Shown here: one piece after another, positions 27,201 through 37,003 of the stretch
Layout of the letters: each line of letters opens with the position of its first letter
Position numbering within the stretch: the stretch's first letter is position 1
NCBI RefSeq assembly: GCF_016086655.4
Contig: NC_052136.2
Location: 9,424,001-9,488,000 of the forward strand
DNA length: 64,000 bases
Direction: 5' to 3'
Source: Lepeophtheirus salmonis
Lineage: Eukaryota > Arthropoda > Copepoda > Siphonostomatoida > Caligidae
Made by a program: the position numbers and the translations under genes
The notes under the pieces: model-generated
What the model was told of the DNA's origin: nothing
Seen by the model: only the letters and a program-made list of their open reading frames with translations
Databases searched by the model: none

Positions 27201-28456
27201 GCCCCACCATGGTCCAAGGTAGAGATGGAGGAAGTGCTTGCATTAAAAAACAAATAGAGGCAGGGAAGTTAATCAGGGCTCCTGTCCTTGATGAAGTCAT
27301 ATCCGAATACACAAAGTATTATCAATTTGTGAAAAAGAAAAAACCTATTTCGACCTCTGCACCTCTTGTCACGAAAAAGGGTGTCGAGGAGGTTGTGGAT
27401 AGTAAACAAAAAAGCCCATATGAATTAGAAACTAAAACAAAAAAAGTGGTAGATTCGACGAAGAAAAACAACTCCGTTACCATGGAGGAGTCAAAAGATA
27501 CAAATGGTGATATCAAGGAAAATACATCCTTAACCCCAGATAAGATACCTATAAAATATATTAGTAAGGATGATGTAAAAAAAATATTACCAGTAGAAAA
27601 GGATGTCACTATTTTCGATGTGGTCAATAGAAATAAAGAAGGCGATGAAGGTTTGCACCAAGTGGAAATAGTGCAAAATGGTTCATACTCTGATTTGATC
27701 AAGGTAGAGGAAAGAGTAGCCTCGACATGTACCAAGATATCTGAAGACCATGTCATCAAAGAGACGACAAATAAGGATATTGGGGTTTATTCAGTAGGTA
27801 TTTCACTGAAACAGGAGTCTAAGTCCATACTCAGTGAAACAAAAACGTCATACTCTATTCAATTCGATCAAAAATCATCCGGTTCGCTCTTACCAGAACA
27901 AAAATCATCTGGTTCTCTTTTGCCAAATGAAAAATTGTCTAATTCTACTTCAGTTGATCAAAAATCGTCTAATTCCACTTCAGTTGATCAAAAATCGTCT
28001 GGTTCTACTCCATTAGATCTAAAGTTATCTAATTCTACTTCAGTTGATCAAAAAGCAGCTGATTCTACTTACGTAGATCCAGAATCATCGCTTGATCTAC
28101 TACTTAAACTCGAAAAGCCCCTCAAAGATCCATCTCTGACTTCATTGAACTCTGAAGAACAAAAGTTTCAAGACTTTCTGAAATCAAAACTTAGTAGTGT
28201 ATTAAAGGCCACAAATGATAATGAACAACCTTTGACAAATGAAAAAGATTCCAAAGAAGCCAAATCTGATCATAATAATATACTGGAAAAGCTAAAAGAG
28301 AACGTTATTTCGAATTCTCTCTCAGTAGTGCCTTCCATACCTCCACGATTGAAACGTTCAAGTGAAATGAACAACACAAAAGACGCTTCGACCCAAACTC
28401 AATCAATATCTATAAAAGTTTGCCAATGTTGCTGCACATGTGAGACATCATCTTGA
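24250..28456 (+). CDS. Large ankyrin-repeat protein (three exons)
   Basis: Exons 24250-24471, 25372-25676 and 25729-28456 join in frame through GT/AG introns (AAG|GTAACC to TCTACAG|GAC; AATAG|GTAAAT to ATCAAG|TCC) to give about 1084 residues. Residues about 10-175 hold clear ankyrin repeats (GQTPLHYAI, GWTALHLAAMFGRSDLVGIL). Weaker repeats continue to about residue 600 (NSLLHLAAWNGN, GNSPFLHCAM, GLSPLHLVAEQGN, GNTPLMTAAIRG). Next comes a basic, charged, probably partly helical stretch. About residues 870-960 hold a ten-residue tandem repeat around DQKSSNSTSV. The tail has a cysteine cluster (CQCCCTC) four residues from the end. Ankyrin arrays bind proteins; I see no kinase, BTB, FYVE or membrane domain, so the role is unknown. 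The C-terminal half is low complexity and likely disordered. The start is the first ATG of exon 1. Confidence 0.85.
27850..28095 (+). repeat. Coding 30-nt tandem repeat in the ankyrin gene
   Basis: About seven imperfect 30-nt units (GATCAAAAATCGTCTAATTC is the start of one) encode ten-residue serine/threonine-rich units of the form DQKSSxSTSV. Units differ by substitutions without frame changes, indicating an in-frame expanding minisatellite. Confidence 0.8.
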
Positions 28457-28673
28457 TGCACTATCACCATTGATTGTGCTCTCCATTCTATTCTTGACCA
28501 TTTATATTACAGAGACAAAAAGAGAAGATGTATCGTTTCACTTTTGAAAAAATCATCAGTGAATCCTCCCTATTCAGGATACGGATAAATTGTTCTTATA
28601 CTTTGACACATGAAACTTGAAGCACATACAAGATATTTTTAGACTATCGCCATTTTTATTACAATTATACAAA

Positions 28674-28679
28674 AATAAA
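28674..28679 (+). terminator. Poly(A) signal of the ankyrin gene
   Basis: AATAAA lies 218 nt after the stop codon, the first good signal downstream. Confidence 0.55.
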
Positions 28680-28721
28680 AACATAAGATAATACATATTA
28701 ATATATTTTTTTCAATATAAC

Positions 28722-28933
28722 CAGGGTTGGTTGTACCGTGAGCCTGGCTTAGGGCAAGGGGAAGGTGAGGGCCCTATTTTATCATTTCTAACTTTGAATT
28801 TATTTCCAAGATTTTGTTCTCAATTTTTCAAACGACTTTTTTTTTTAGAAAACATAATATTTGATGCTTTTTTTTAGAAGAAACCCACAATCCTATTTTT
28901 TTACTTAGAAAAATGTTTTTATTAATGTAATTT
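28722..28933. repeat. DNA-transposon-like fragment
   Basis: Starts CAGGGTTGGTTGTACC with CTGGCTTAGGGCAAGGGGAA; a related stretch near 29219-29265 has CAGGGTTGGGGCAAGTGCC and AAAGCCGGCCCTTAA. These resemble hAT-type ends (AGGGCCGGCTTTAGG in the inverse). No coding content. Confidence 0.35.
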
Positions 28934-29162
28934 CCTCAGCTAACAAAGTTGAAAGTATGTTATATTTTTTCCCTCCGTTTGATTATTAGTAACCAGGATT
29001 ACCCCAAAGGATACTGGTTAATTTTGATGAAACTTGCTACGAAAGGCCATTAAATTTTGAGAAAAAATGTATAATCGACCATAACTTTCTAAAAAAATGA
29101 GCTACATAACTAAATTTCATTATAGGGCGAGGTTTAGGACTCTAACGAGTGCCCATTCTAAT
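28934..29162 (+). repeat. CCTCCGCCAACGAAGTT-type dispersed element (diverged copy)
   Basis: CCTCAGCTAACAAAGTTGAA at the start and CTAACGAGTGCCCATTCTA at the end match the copy at 30143-30484, as does the internal TAATCGACCATAACTTT. Confidence 0.6.
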
Positions 29163-29679
29163 TAGATATAACTTTATAAAATCTACTCGTTTAGGGTACC
29201 TATCTTTTAATAATAAAGTGCAGGGTTGGGGCAAGTGCCTCCTCCCTAAAGCCGGCCCTTAATGTACCCTCCTTTATTATCTATAAAAAATGAAGCAATA
29301 TGAACTATTTAGAGATAAAACGTCAGATCACTTATTGATAGAGTTTTTGAGATCATTAATATTAGTAATGAAATTAGTAAAAATTTAATATTTCAATTTT
29401 TTTCCACGGAAAAATCGAGCCCCCTCCCGAAATATAATCCTGTGGACGCACTTTGAATTATGTTTATTTTCAAACATTTTCACACAATTTTTTTTTATTA
29501 ACGGCAAATCTTTTTAAATTGTAATATAAGTTTTATTCTTTCAATCAAAAAAATAATTATAGCTTCCGAATAACCCCTTCATTTTACTTGATTTTTGTAT
29601 GATTAGACAAATTTTGAAGGAACTATACTCAAGATAACTTAATAAATATTTTATCTTTCGAATGCTTGAATGCTTTTTA

Positions 29680-29931
29680 CCTCTGCCAACGAAGTTTATG
29701 TTTTTGCCTCTATTTGTTTGATAGTCACTAGGATTACGGATCGATTTTGGTCAAACTTGGTACGAAGATTATAAATGTTCCCATGTAGGATGCCATTAAG
29801 TTTTGAGAGGTCGAGGTAGCACAAAAAGTAAAAAATGCATAATCGAACATAACTTTGAAACAAATTAAGATACAGAACTCAATTTGATTTTAGGCGGAAG
29901 TTTTGATTTCTACCAAGTGTTCATTCTTGCT
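29680..29931 (+). repeat. CCTCCGCCAACGAAGTT-type dispersed element
   Basis: Starts CCTCTGCCAACGAAGTTTAT, has TGATAGTCACTAGGATTA and GGTCAAACTTGGTACGAAG, and ends AAGTGTTCATTCTTGCT. Second of three plus-strand copies in 1.6 kb. Confidence 0.65.
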
Positions 29932-30142
29932 ATTAATAGTCATTAACTTTAATTTTGATCTAGGTATATAGTTATTTCATTTCGAAATATGGCTTTGAAT
30001 CGAAATTATACTCGATATGATTTTATTAAAATTAAAAACTCAAATAGTCAGGAAAAATTCTTGATATTTGACCACTAAGTATGAAGGGTACAGTTGCATC
30101 AACTGCTACAATTTTCCACGAATAGTTTATTCTTCTTTAGTA

Positions 30143-30484
30143 CCTCCGCCAACGAAATTGAGCGGAGGTTATGTTTTTTTCTCTGTTTATTTGTTTGTCA
30201 GTCACCAGGATTAAGGTAAAAGTTACATGTCGATTTTTATCAAACTTGCTATGAAGATTAAATATGGTCACTGTAAAAGCCCATAAAATTTCGAGAGGTC
30301 AAAGTAACGCTAGAGATTAATTAAAAATGGATAGTTGACCATAACTTTGGAACATAACAAGGTACATAGCTCAAATTGGAGTCCGAATGTAATTGTAGTA
30401 AAACTGCTTCATATAACAAAAAATCCAATTTAGGAAAAATGGCTATATGGGGAAATTTGCGCTCTACGGAGTGCCCATTCTAGT
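30143..30484 (+). repeat. CCTCCGCCAACGAAGTT-type dispersed element (longest copy)
   Basis: Starts CCTCCGCCAACGAAATTGAG with an internal inverted repeat (CCTCCGC..GCGGAGG) and ends GGAGTGCCCATTCTAG. From memory, very similar short elements occur in fish and marine invertebrate genomes; I cannot verify this here. Confidence 0.65.
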
Positions 30485-30592
30485 TTTGTTTGTTTTTCAA
30501 AAATAGTTTAAGGGGATTTTTAACGCATGTGCCATATTTCCATCATAAAACCATACATTTCATTAATTTATTAAAAAGTTCCCGGATAGAAA

Positions 30593-30842
30593 AACAGGGG
30601 CGAACGCAGGAGGTAGGGCAGAGGGGCTGTTGCTTCCCCCCACCCAAAATCTTGGTTTTTCTTTTCTTTTGTATTTATCATACAAAAATGATAGCTCTAT
30701 AGGGGAAAAAATTAAATACTGGGAAAAAATTTGAAAAGATTTATTTAAAAAAAAGGTAATTTGGTCCAATTCAGGGCCGGAAATTTTAAAAATCCCAGCC
30801 CAAAAAAACAGCAACAACCCTGCGGGACGCAGGCACCCCTGA
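30593..30842. repeat. CAGGGGCG-family short inverted-repeat element
   Basis: Left end CAGGGGCGAACGCAGGAGG, right end CGGGACGCAGGCACCCCTG. The interior has GGGCTGTTGCTTCCCCCCAC and its near inverse on the far side, plus a short A/T-rich core. No minisatellite expansion in this copy. Confidence 0.55.
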
Positions 30843-31757
30843 ATGAAGGCATGTCTAGGGAAAAGAGGACGGGTTGTCCACCTAATATATTTTCTGTGGC
30901 ATCCGTAGGATTTTATCTTGAGGAAGCCTTATATTGTAACAGAGACAAAATACCTTTTATGAAAATTTTAGACTAAACATCTTTAGTAAGGCCCGAAAGC
31001 CAAGGTACATAACTATACACAAAGAATCCATGATAAAAATTTCCAATCAGCTTTTTAACACCCTGTTATAGTTTTACCGTCACTGACCTAGTCCAAGCTT
31101 TAGTAAGTTTTAAACAATTTCCCCACATCCGATATAGTAATAATTATCAAAGTATAAATATATAATAGACACGTATAAGTTAATTTAACAATGGGATTAT
31201 AATAACATTATAGCACTTTATTATAATCTAAATAATTAATTCATCATCTCAAGTTTTGACACGTTTTAACTAAAGGAAATGGGAAAGAGAATGTATATTG
31301 TATATATTACATATATATAATTTATTTATATATAACTTTATCCGTGTGAGATTGGCTAACTGGTCGAACATCAAAAATAGAGAGAAAAAACACAAAAAAA
31401 AACAAACAAAGAAAACCAGATTATAACACAACTTAAAATTAATTTCTAAAAATTGAGTAGGTATAACATAACAAAACTGTACAAATCATAATAATAATAA
31501 TGAGATAGTAGTTATTGATAGACGATATTGTGTGTGTGTATGTATGTATGTAGACAGTAGTAGTATAAGTATTGACAAACAAATGATTAATACAGAAAAA
31601 GTCTGACAACATTTCTTTCATAAGACTATTTTAAACGGCACAACATTATGTGTGTGTGTGCAGTTAGTTCGTTCGTAGTATATGCATGTAATGTAATTAT
31701 TTAGTATATTATATATATGATTATAAAATATATAATATATTTGTGTGTTCCAGTAGC
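30843..31757. other. Gap containing the RAD54L2 3' UTR
   Basis: Candidate poly(A) signals for the minus-strand gene (TTTATT on plus) are at 31321-31326 and 31217-31222, which would give a 3' UTR of roughly 430-540 nt. TG- and TATG-rich simple sequence occurs near 31530-31550 and 31651-31662. Otherwise nothing. Confidence 0.4.
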
Positions 31758-34700
31758 TCATGTGATTGCGAGACTCCCAGGGCCAGTGGTATTATTATGT
31801 TCACTATCAGAGTCTGAGAGAGTCACTACCTCAGTAGAGGAGGAGGGCGATGGCTTCAAAATTTCTTTAAGGAGCTCAGGCGGTAATTTAATTTTAATAA
31901 CTTGGTCTCCCATTCGAATATAAATTCCTTTCGATGTTCGAATGATCATTACTTTTTGCCCTCTCTTGAGAGCAATTAAAGGAGAGTCTGGAATATTGGT
32001 AGGAATCAAGAGATCATTTTGTACTACTAAATGCTTAAATGTAACTCCTTGGCGAGAAAGGGCTTCAGCTGGAAAAGAAGAGGAAGAAGGATCCATAGCT
32101 GCTTGATTAGCTACAGAAGGGGTCATTCTTTTTTGGAACTCTGAAAGGGGACTAGTGGGTACTGGTAGCTGTTGTGTAGTCTGATTATTAATGTTATTAT
32201 GGTATTGCTGAGAAGGAATGGGATAGGAGGGAGAATGAAGAGGAGGATAGGAGGAGGTTCCCCCTCTCAAAGGAGATCAAAAGATGAAGATGTACCACTG
32301 TTTGCATGTCCTCCTTCAGCTCCTTCTATGGACGGAGAAGGAGGCCATCTTACATTTTTAGAGTAGTCTACATCAGTTTTAGGATAAAATGCTGAGTATG
32401 AAGGTCTTCCATAAGATATTTTGGCCTTCTTCTCAATTTGATAGCTCCTCTCAGCCAAACGCTTTTCAGCTTTTGAAAGTTTCTGATCCCCACGATCGAT
32501 CAGTAGACTCTCATGCGTAAAGGGATTACAAGTCAACAAATCATAATAGTTTCTCACAGTGTTGGCAAGTACGCTATCCTCAGTTTTCATTTCAATTTTG
32601 AATCCATTAAGAGGAGGATCCTCTTCATTAGATCGGAGAAGTGTCTGGATCTCTTTGGTTTGGAAACGTAGCTCCGGATTAAGTTCATCTACAATTCGAT
32701 TGGACATGCCCTGCTTGTTAATCTGTCGATCGTAAATTGTTCTTTCAAGGCAATTATCAACAATTAGACGATAAATGAAGGAAGTCTTCTTTTGACCATA
32801 ACGATAAACCCTGCATACAGCTTGAGAATCATGACAAGGATTCCAAGAAGCATCAAAAACAACAACCCTATTAGCACCTATCAAATTAATTCCCAGGCTG
32901 CCAGCCTTAGTTGATATGAGAAATAATTTGATAGAGTCATCTTTGTTGAACGTTGATATCAGTTTTTCACGCTCAAGGCCAGAAGTACTTCCATCCAGGC
33001 GAAAATATTTCAGTTCAGGCTCTTCTTTTTTTAAAAATTCTTCTATTAGATTTAAACTCAAAAGAGACTGACTAAAAAGTAACATTCGATCGTTTTCTTG
33101 AAGAGTTTTACGAAGAAGTGAAAAAAAGACACACATTTTCGGAGAATTCTCTATCAATCCAGTTTCGTAATTATCCATAGAGTCATTGATCTAAAATACA
33201 AGATTAATAAAAGTAAAAAGTTACTATCAAATACCAAGCTAAAAACACATACCCAGTCATAATCAATTTCTTCTTTTTTGAAAGATACCTTACCATTCTT
33301 AGGATTGATTGCAACTCCAAATTCATCAAAGTCAAAATCCAAATCCATAGCATTATTAATTTCTCTTTTTTCTGGTAAAAAAATAAAAAAACTCAATTAG
33401 AAATGATTGAAGAAAAAAAAAACCCTTCTTAAGCTTACTTAAGAAATGATACAATACATCAGGATGATTATAAATCTTCAAAGCCACTGCGAAAGCCTTG
33501 AGAGGATTGGTAACTGAGTTCGCTCCCAAAAGATCTTTCATAAATGCTGTATATAAATATCTTTGGAAAGGAGTCATTCTTAGCATGATAATATGCTCTT
33601 CCTTTGGTGGTAAACTCTTGGTCAAAACGACATGGCTTCGTCTGAAAAATAAAGAAGAAAATTTATAAGTACAGAAAATTAAAAAAAAAAAAATCATGTA
33701 AAATACCTCTGTACAAATCCTTTCAGTTGATTATGTAGAACATGTGCTCTATGTTTCATTAGTCTCACATCTTTAGGAAGAGAGTCTGCACACTGCCCAT
33801 TCTGAATTGGCCTTTCAAACATATTAGCAAATTCCGTTTTTGTTCCCAAAAAGTTAGGTCTAACAAAGTCTACCATACACCAATATTCCATAAGATTATT
33901 CTGAAGAGGATAACCCGTCAGAACTACCCGACGACGGGTTTTAACAGCCTTGAGAGCACTTGAAATAGAAGCATGAGAATTTTTTATTCTATGCCCTTCA
34001 TCACAAATAATTAAATCAGGGCCTGGATCTACCAGAGCTGACTGAACACTATCCAAGGTAACTTTTTCTTTATCTTCTTCTTCAATATCTATACATTCAG
34101 GACCTTTTCTCTTTCGTTTTTTTCTCGGTTTCTTATTAGCAAGCTGTCGATAAAGTTCATATCCCATGAGTAAGACTCCGCCTTTACTATACCAATTCTC
34201 AATAAGACGACCTCTTTGATCCAGGTTTTTACAATTATCATTTAAAATAAAAACCTCGTAGTCACGAGGCTCAATTTCTTTCGACCAAGAATAAGTAGAG
34301 GAACTAGAACTAGGGATCCATTGGTTATATTCATTAAGCCAATTTTGTATGGTATTTATAGGAACTATAATTAATACACGCTTTCCTGGAGTATATCGGA
34401 GAAATATATCCGTAAAGCAAACTACTTGGATTGTTTTTCCTAAGCCCATTGAATGAGCTAGAATACAACCATAGCCAATACTGTTATAATTTGAAAGAGA
34501 TTCTATTATATTATCATAGAGAAATCGAATACCTCCAATCTAAAAAAGAACAATGATACATTTAAAGACAAAACTTTGGTGAACAAGAAATGAGTATACC
34601 TGATGAGGTTTTACGATTTTTTCTAACTGAGGAATAAGAAACACATCTGAATCTTCTTTGGGGTGTCCAATATTAATAAGAATTCGACCATTTTCATCAG

Positions 34701-35295
34701 CAACATTAAATCTATCATCCACATGCATGCCAGAATTAGAAGGGTCTTCGATCTTAGCATCATCTTTTTTAATAGAGATCACTTCAACGTCGTCATCACT
34801 TTGGCCCAATCTCTTGATATTCTCATTCTCCGATCCACTCGTACTCACTAGATTGATAATATCGGTGGTTTCTGATTTAATTGACAACGATGGAGGTTTG
34901 TGGTATATTCCGTTTAAGTCAGAGTATCCATCATTTAATATTTGTCTTTGATGCTGCTCCATTCTAGCTCGCATTTGAAACTCATGAAGACGTTTTAAGC
35001 GATCTGCTTCTTCAGCTCTCGCATCCTTAGTGCGTTCATCTAAATCTTCATCTTTTAAAACAGTTGATATGTTTTTTCGCCGATTTCGATCTTTGCGACT
35101 GAGTTTCCTTTTTTTCTTATTATTTGGGGAAGGTTCCTCACTACCACTCTCTTCCTTACTCTGGGGACTTTCGGAACCTTCCTCATCTTCGTCAAGCTCT
35201 TCATGTTCCTCCAGATGCAGAAATGGCCCACCTCCTCCATCTTCGTTGGTAGAAGTAGACGGAACTCCTTCCTTCATGTTTAAAAGTGAACTCAT
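31758..35295 (-). CDS. RAD54L2: SNF2-family helicase-like ATPase, ARIP4/RAD54L2 orthologue
   Basis: Exons (minus) 35300-34600, 34539-33707, 33641-33439, 33371-33253 and 33190-31758 join in frame with GT/AG introns of 60-70 nt. The product is about 1094 residues if one missing base near 32269 is allowed for. Walker A HSMGLGKT lies at residues 261-268, the DEGH box at 412-415, and motif VI CRVYRYGQK at about 743-751. Orthologue-specific stretches include GYPLQNNLMEYWCMVDFVRP and GANRVVVFDASWNPCHDSQA. The C-terminal block with LIPTNIPDSP..RTSKGIYIR matches the ARIP4 tail, but the protein lacks the long vertebrate extension (about 1467 residues in human). The N-terminus is acidic then Lys/Arg rich. 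The family is a nuclear Rad54-like DNA translocase acting on chromatin and linked to steroid-receptor transcription. ATG at 35295 is the first in the exon and lies 5 nt after a 3' splice site. Confidence 0.93.
32267..32279 (-). other. Apparent -1 frameshift in RAD54L2 last exon
   Basis: The reading frame runs into TGA at 32269-32267, while the frame carrying the conserved C-terminus opens right after another stop at 32279-32277. The shift must fall in this 13-base window, which holds AAA (TTT on the coding strand) at 32269-32271. One extra base there rejoins the frames. Confidence 0.75.
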
Positions 35296-35300
35296 CAAAC

Positions 35301-35302
35301 CT
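35301..35302 (-). other. 3' splice site abutting the RAD54L2 start (candidate trans-splice acceptor)
   Basis: On the minus strand ATATCTTTCAG is followed by GTTTG and then the start ATG. The RPAP3 stop codon is only about 135 nt upstream on the same strand, so no cis exon fits unless it lies beyond or inside RPAP3. Confidence 0.6.
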
Positions 35303-35398
35303 GAAAGATATAAATTGTAAGAATTTTATTCTGTATAATTACTGTACATATTGTTATTTTAAGAATGCTATTTATTATATTTGATTTTTCTAACTGAA

Positions 35399-35404
35399 TT
35401 TATT
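35399..35404 (-). terminator. Poly(A) signal of RPAP3
   Basis: AATAAA on the minus strand, 31 nt after the RPAP3 stop and about 98 nt before the RAD54L2 acceptor. A second AATAAA is at 35371-35376. Confidence 0.6.
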
Positions 35405-35434
35405 ATTCGTCAAACAATCAGTATAAGTAGATAT

Positions 35435-36834
35435 TCAAATAAAGCAAGCAACCAACTTCTTCATTTTGAGTGGATCACAAACATCTTTGATGGAGCTGAT
35501 GATATTATCCAAGGATTGTTTTTCTTCCTTGCCCAAGAACATTAACAACACTGACATTCTTTGAACTTGCGAAAGTCCGAGTAATATATCAGGAACATGG
35601 TTTTTAGCTCAGCATTTGTAAGAAATTGAGACTCCATCACCTGAATCATACTTGAGAAGACATCAGATTCTAATGAATGCTTAAAGAGTGAAATAAAATC
35701 CTTGGGAGGAATAAGTGCCAAAAATCGTCCCTGTTCAGATTCATTTCGTAGTGATCTCCATGTAGAATAGAATTGGAGGGCTGTTTTTGGTTTTACCAAC
35801 TTTTTGGGAATGTATTCGGACTCTGATAGTTGTACAATCTCTTCTAAACTTTTACTAAGATCATTGTCGACGGTTTCGTTAGAATTTATATCCTGCTTAT
35901 TAGATTGTGTCCCTACATCATTAGAAATTTGTTTGTCTAATACATCCACGATGTTAATTCGTTTCAGAGGTTTTTTTGAACGTAGATGGGGAGGAATTTC
36001 AACAGGATAAATGATATTGGAGTCGATTCTTTTGGTCGAAACTTCTTTCAATAAAGTTGAGTTTGTGTCTTGAGAATGAATGACTTCACTTTTAGAAGAA
36101 ACTTCCTTCGCAGGCATCTTGTTCCCTTTAAGAAATGCATTCTTCATGTTTTCTTCAAACGATGATTTTGATTTCGTAGTTTTTTCCTTGTTACTATTAT
36201 TGTTTTTAGCTTCATCTTTTTTGCGAATAAGCTTTTCGATTTCAGTTTTTGCCATTTTGTTTTTAGGTTCAATTTGAAGTACTTTTTCATAATCGTTGAT
36301 GGCGTCAGAGTAACGTTTCAAACCTGACCTAGCGTAGGCTCTGCGAATATACGCCTTAGCATAATTTGGATCCAACATTATAGCAAGAGTACAATCCTTT
36401 TCTGCCTCTTTTTCTCGATTTAGTTTGAGTAGTGCCATTCCACGATTAGCAGCAAGTATAGCACTTTTAGGATCACATTTCAGACCTTCTGTGTAGCAAT
36501 CTACTGCTCGTTGGTATTCTCCTTTCTTGAAAAACTCATTTCCCTTATCCTTTTCGACAACAGCCTTTTGAATAAGATGCAAAGAATTCAAATCGTTATT
36601 TTTGTTACTATCAATGGACTTTTTTGATGATTTAGACTCAGGTTGATTTAGCACATTCACTGAGCTATCGGTAGAGGATACTTTTTTGTTAAAAACAGCG
36701 TTATCGGAGAGTTGAGTGTCCTTGGCATGCATTTCATCCTGCCATGAATCCAAGTCTCTAATATAGCTATTAAGATCTTCATTGTTCTCTTGGAGTTGTT
36801 TTTGTAAATCCATGAAGTCCGATTTTGGAATCAT
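35435..36834 (-). CDS. RPAP3: RNA polymerase II-associated protein 3 (R2TP/HSP90 co-chaperone), one frameshift
   Basis: An intronless frame starts at ATG 36834. It has an N-terminal helical segment (LQKQLQENNEDLNSYIRDLD) typical of RPAP3, then three TPR units at residues about 91-200 (KGNEFFKKGEYQRAVDCYTE, ANRGMALLKLNREKEAEKDC, AYARSGLKRYSDAINDYEKV). A charged linker follows, then the RPAP3 C-terminal domain from about residue 345 (ALQFYSTWRSLRNESEQGRF). The open frame ends early at 35542, but the family's final helices (VPDILLGLSQVQRMSVLLMF) continue in another frame to TGA at 35435-35437; one extra base at the run 35601-35605 rejoins them, giving 466 residues. RPAP3 binds HSP90/HSP70 through its TPRs and RUVBL1/2 through the C-terminal domain, assembling RNA polymerases, PIKKs and snoRNPs. 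It is the middle gene of a tight three-gene cluster. One TPR array rather than the two of vertebrates. Confidence 0.92.
35601..35605 (-). other. Apparent -1 frameshift in the RPAP3 C-terminal domain
   Basis: A run of five T on the plus strand (AAAAA on the coding strand) where six would keep the frame. The current frame continues for 21 unrelated codons and stops, whereas the other frame carries the conserved domain end. Confidence 0.8.
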
Positions 36835-36850
36835 AGTTTACAGAATATAA

Positions 36851-36852
36851 CT
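36851..36852 (-). other. 3' splice site abutting the RPAP3 start (candidate trans-splice acceptor)
   Basis: On the minus strand a pyrimidine-rich stretch (TTTTTTTTTCTTCTAAGTTT) ends in TTTTTTCCAG, followed by 16 nt and the RPAP3 ATG. The OXSM stop is about 153 nt upstream on the same strand. Confidence 0.65.
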
Positions 36853-36929
36853 GGAAAAAACTTAGAAGAAAAAAAAACCACTATCAATAAGTTGAAACTA
36901 AATCTTCAAAACGGACGTATAAGGGCCTC

Positions 36930-36935
36930 TTTATT
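36930..36935 (-). terminator. Poly(A) signal of OXSM
   Basis: AATAAA on the minus strand, about 69 nt after the OXSM stop and about 79 nt before the RPAP3 acceptor. Confidence 0.6.
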
Positions 36936-37003
36936 CAAAGAGTGAATATCACTTAAAATAAATACAAATTTCTATGAACTAGTCACTAAAATACTTATTT
37001 TGA

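Noticed and set aside
27322..27759. 145-codon minus-strand open frame
   Set aside because: It is the antisense shadow of the ankyrin gene's third exon; no acceptor, donor or similarity.
32275..32365. Intron of about 88 nt in RAD54L2 (donor GTAAGATGG, acceptor TTTGAG)
   Set aside because: It would not restore the needed phase, and the skipped segment aligns with the ARIP4 family, so a single-base error is the simpler explanation.
34658..35320. Plus-strand open frames of 96-97 codons
   Set aside because: Antisense to the acidic, serine-rich first exon of RAD54L2; low-complexity shadows.
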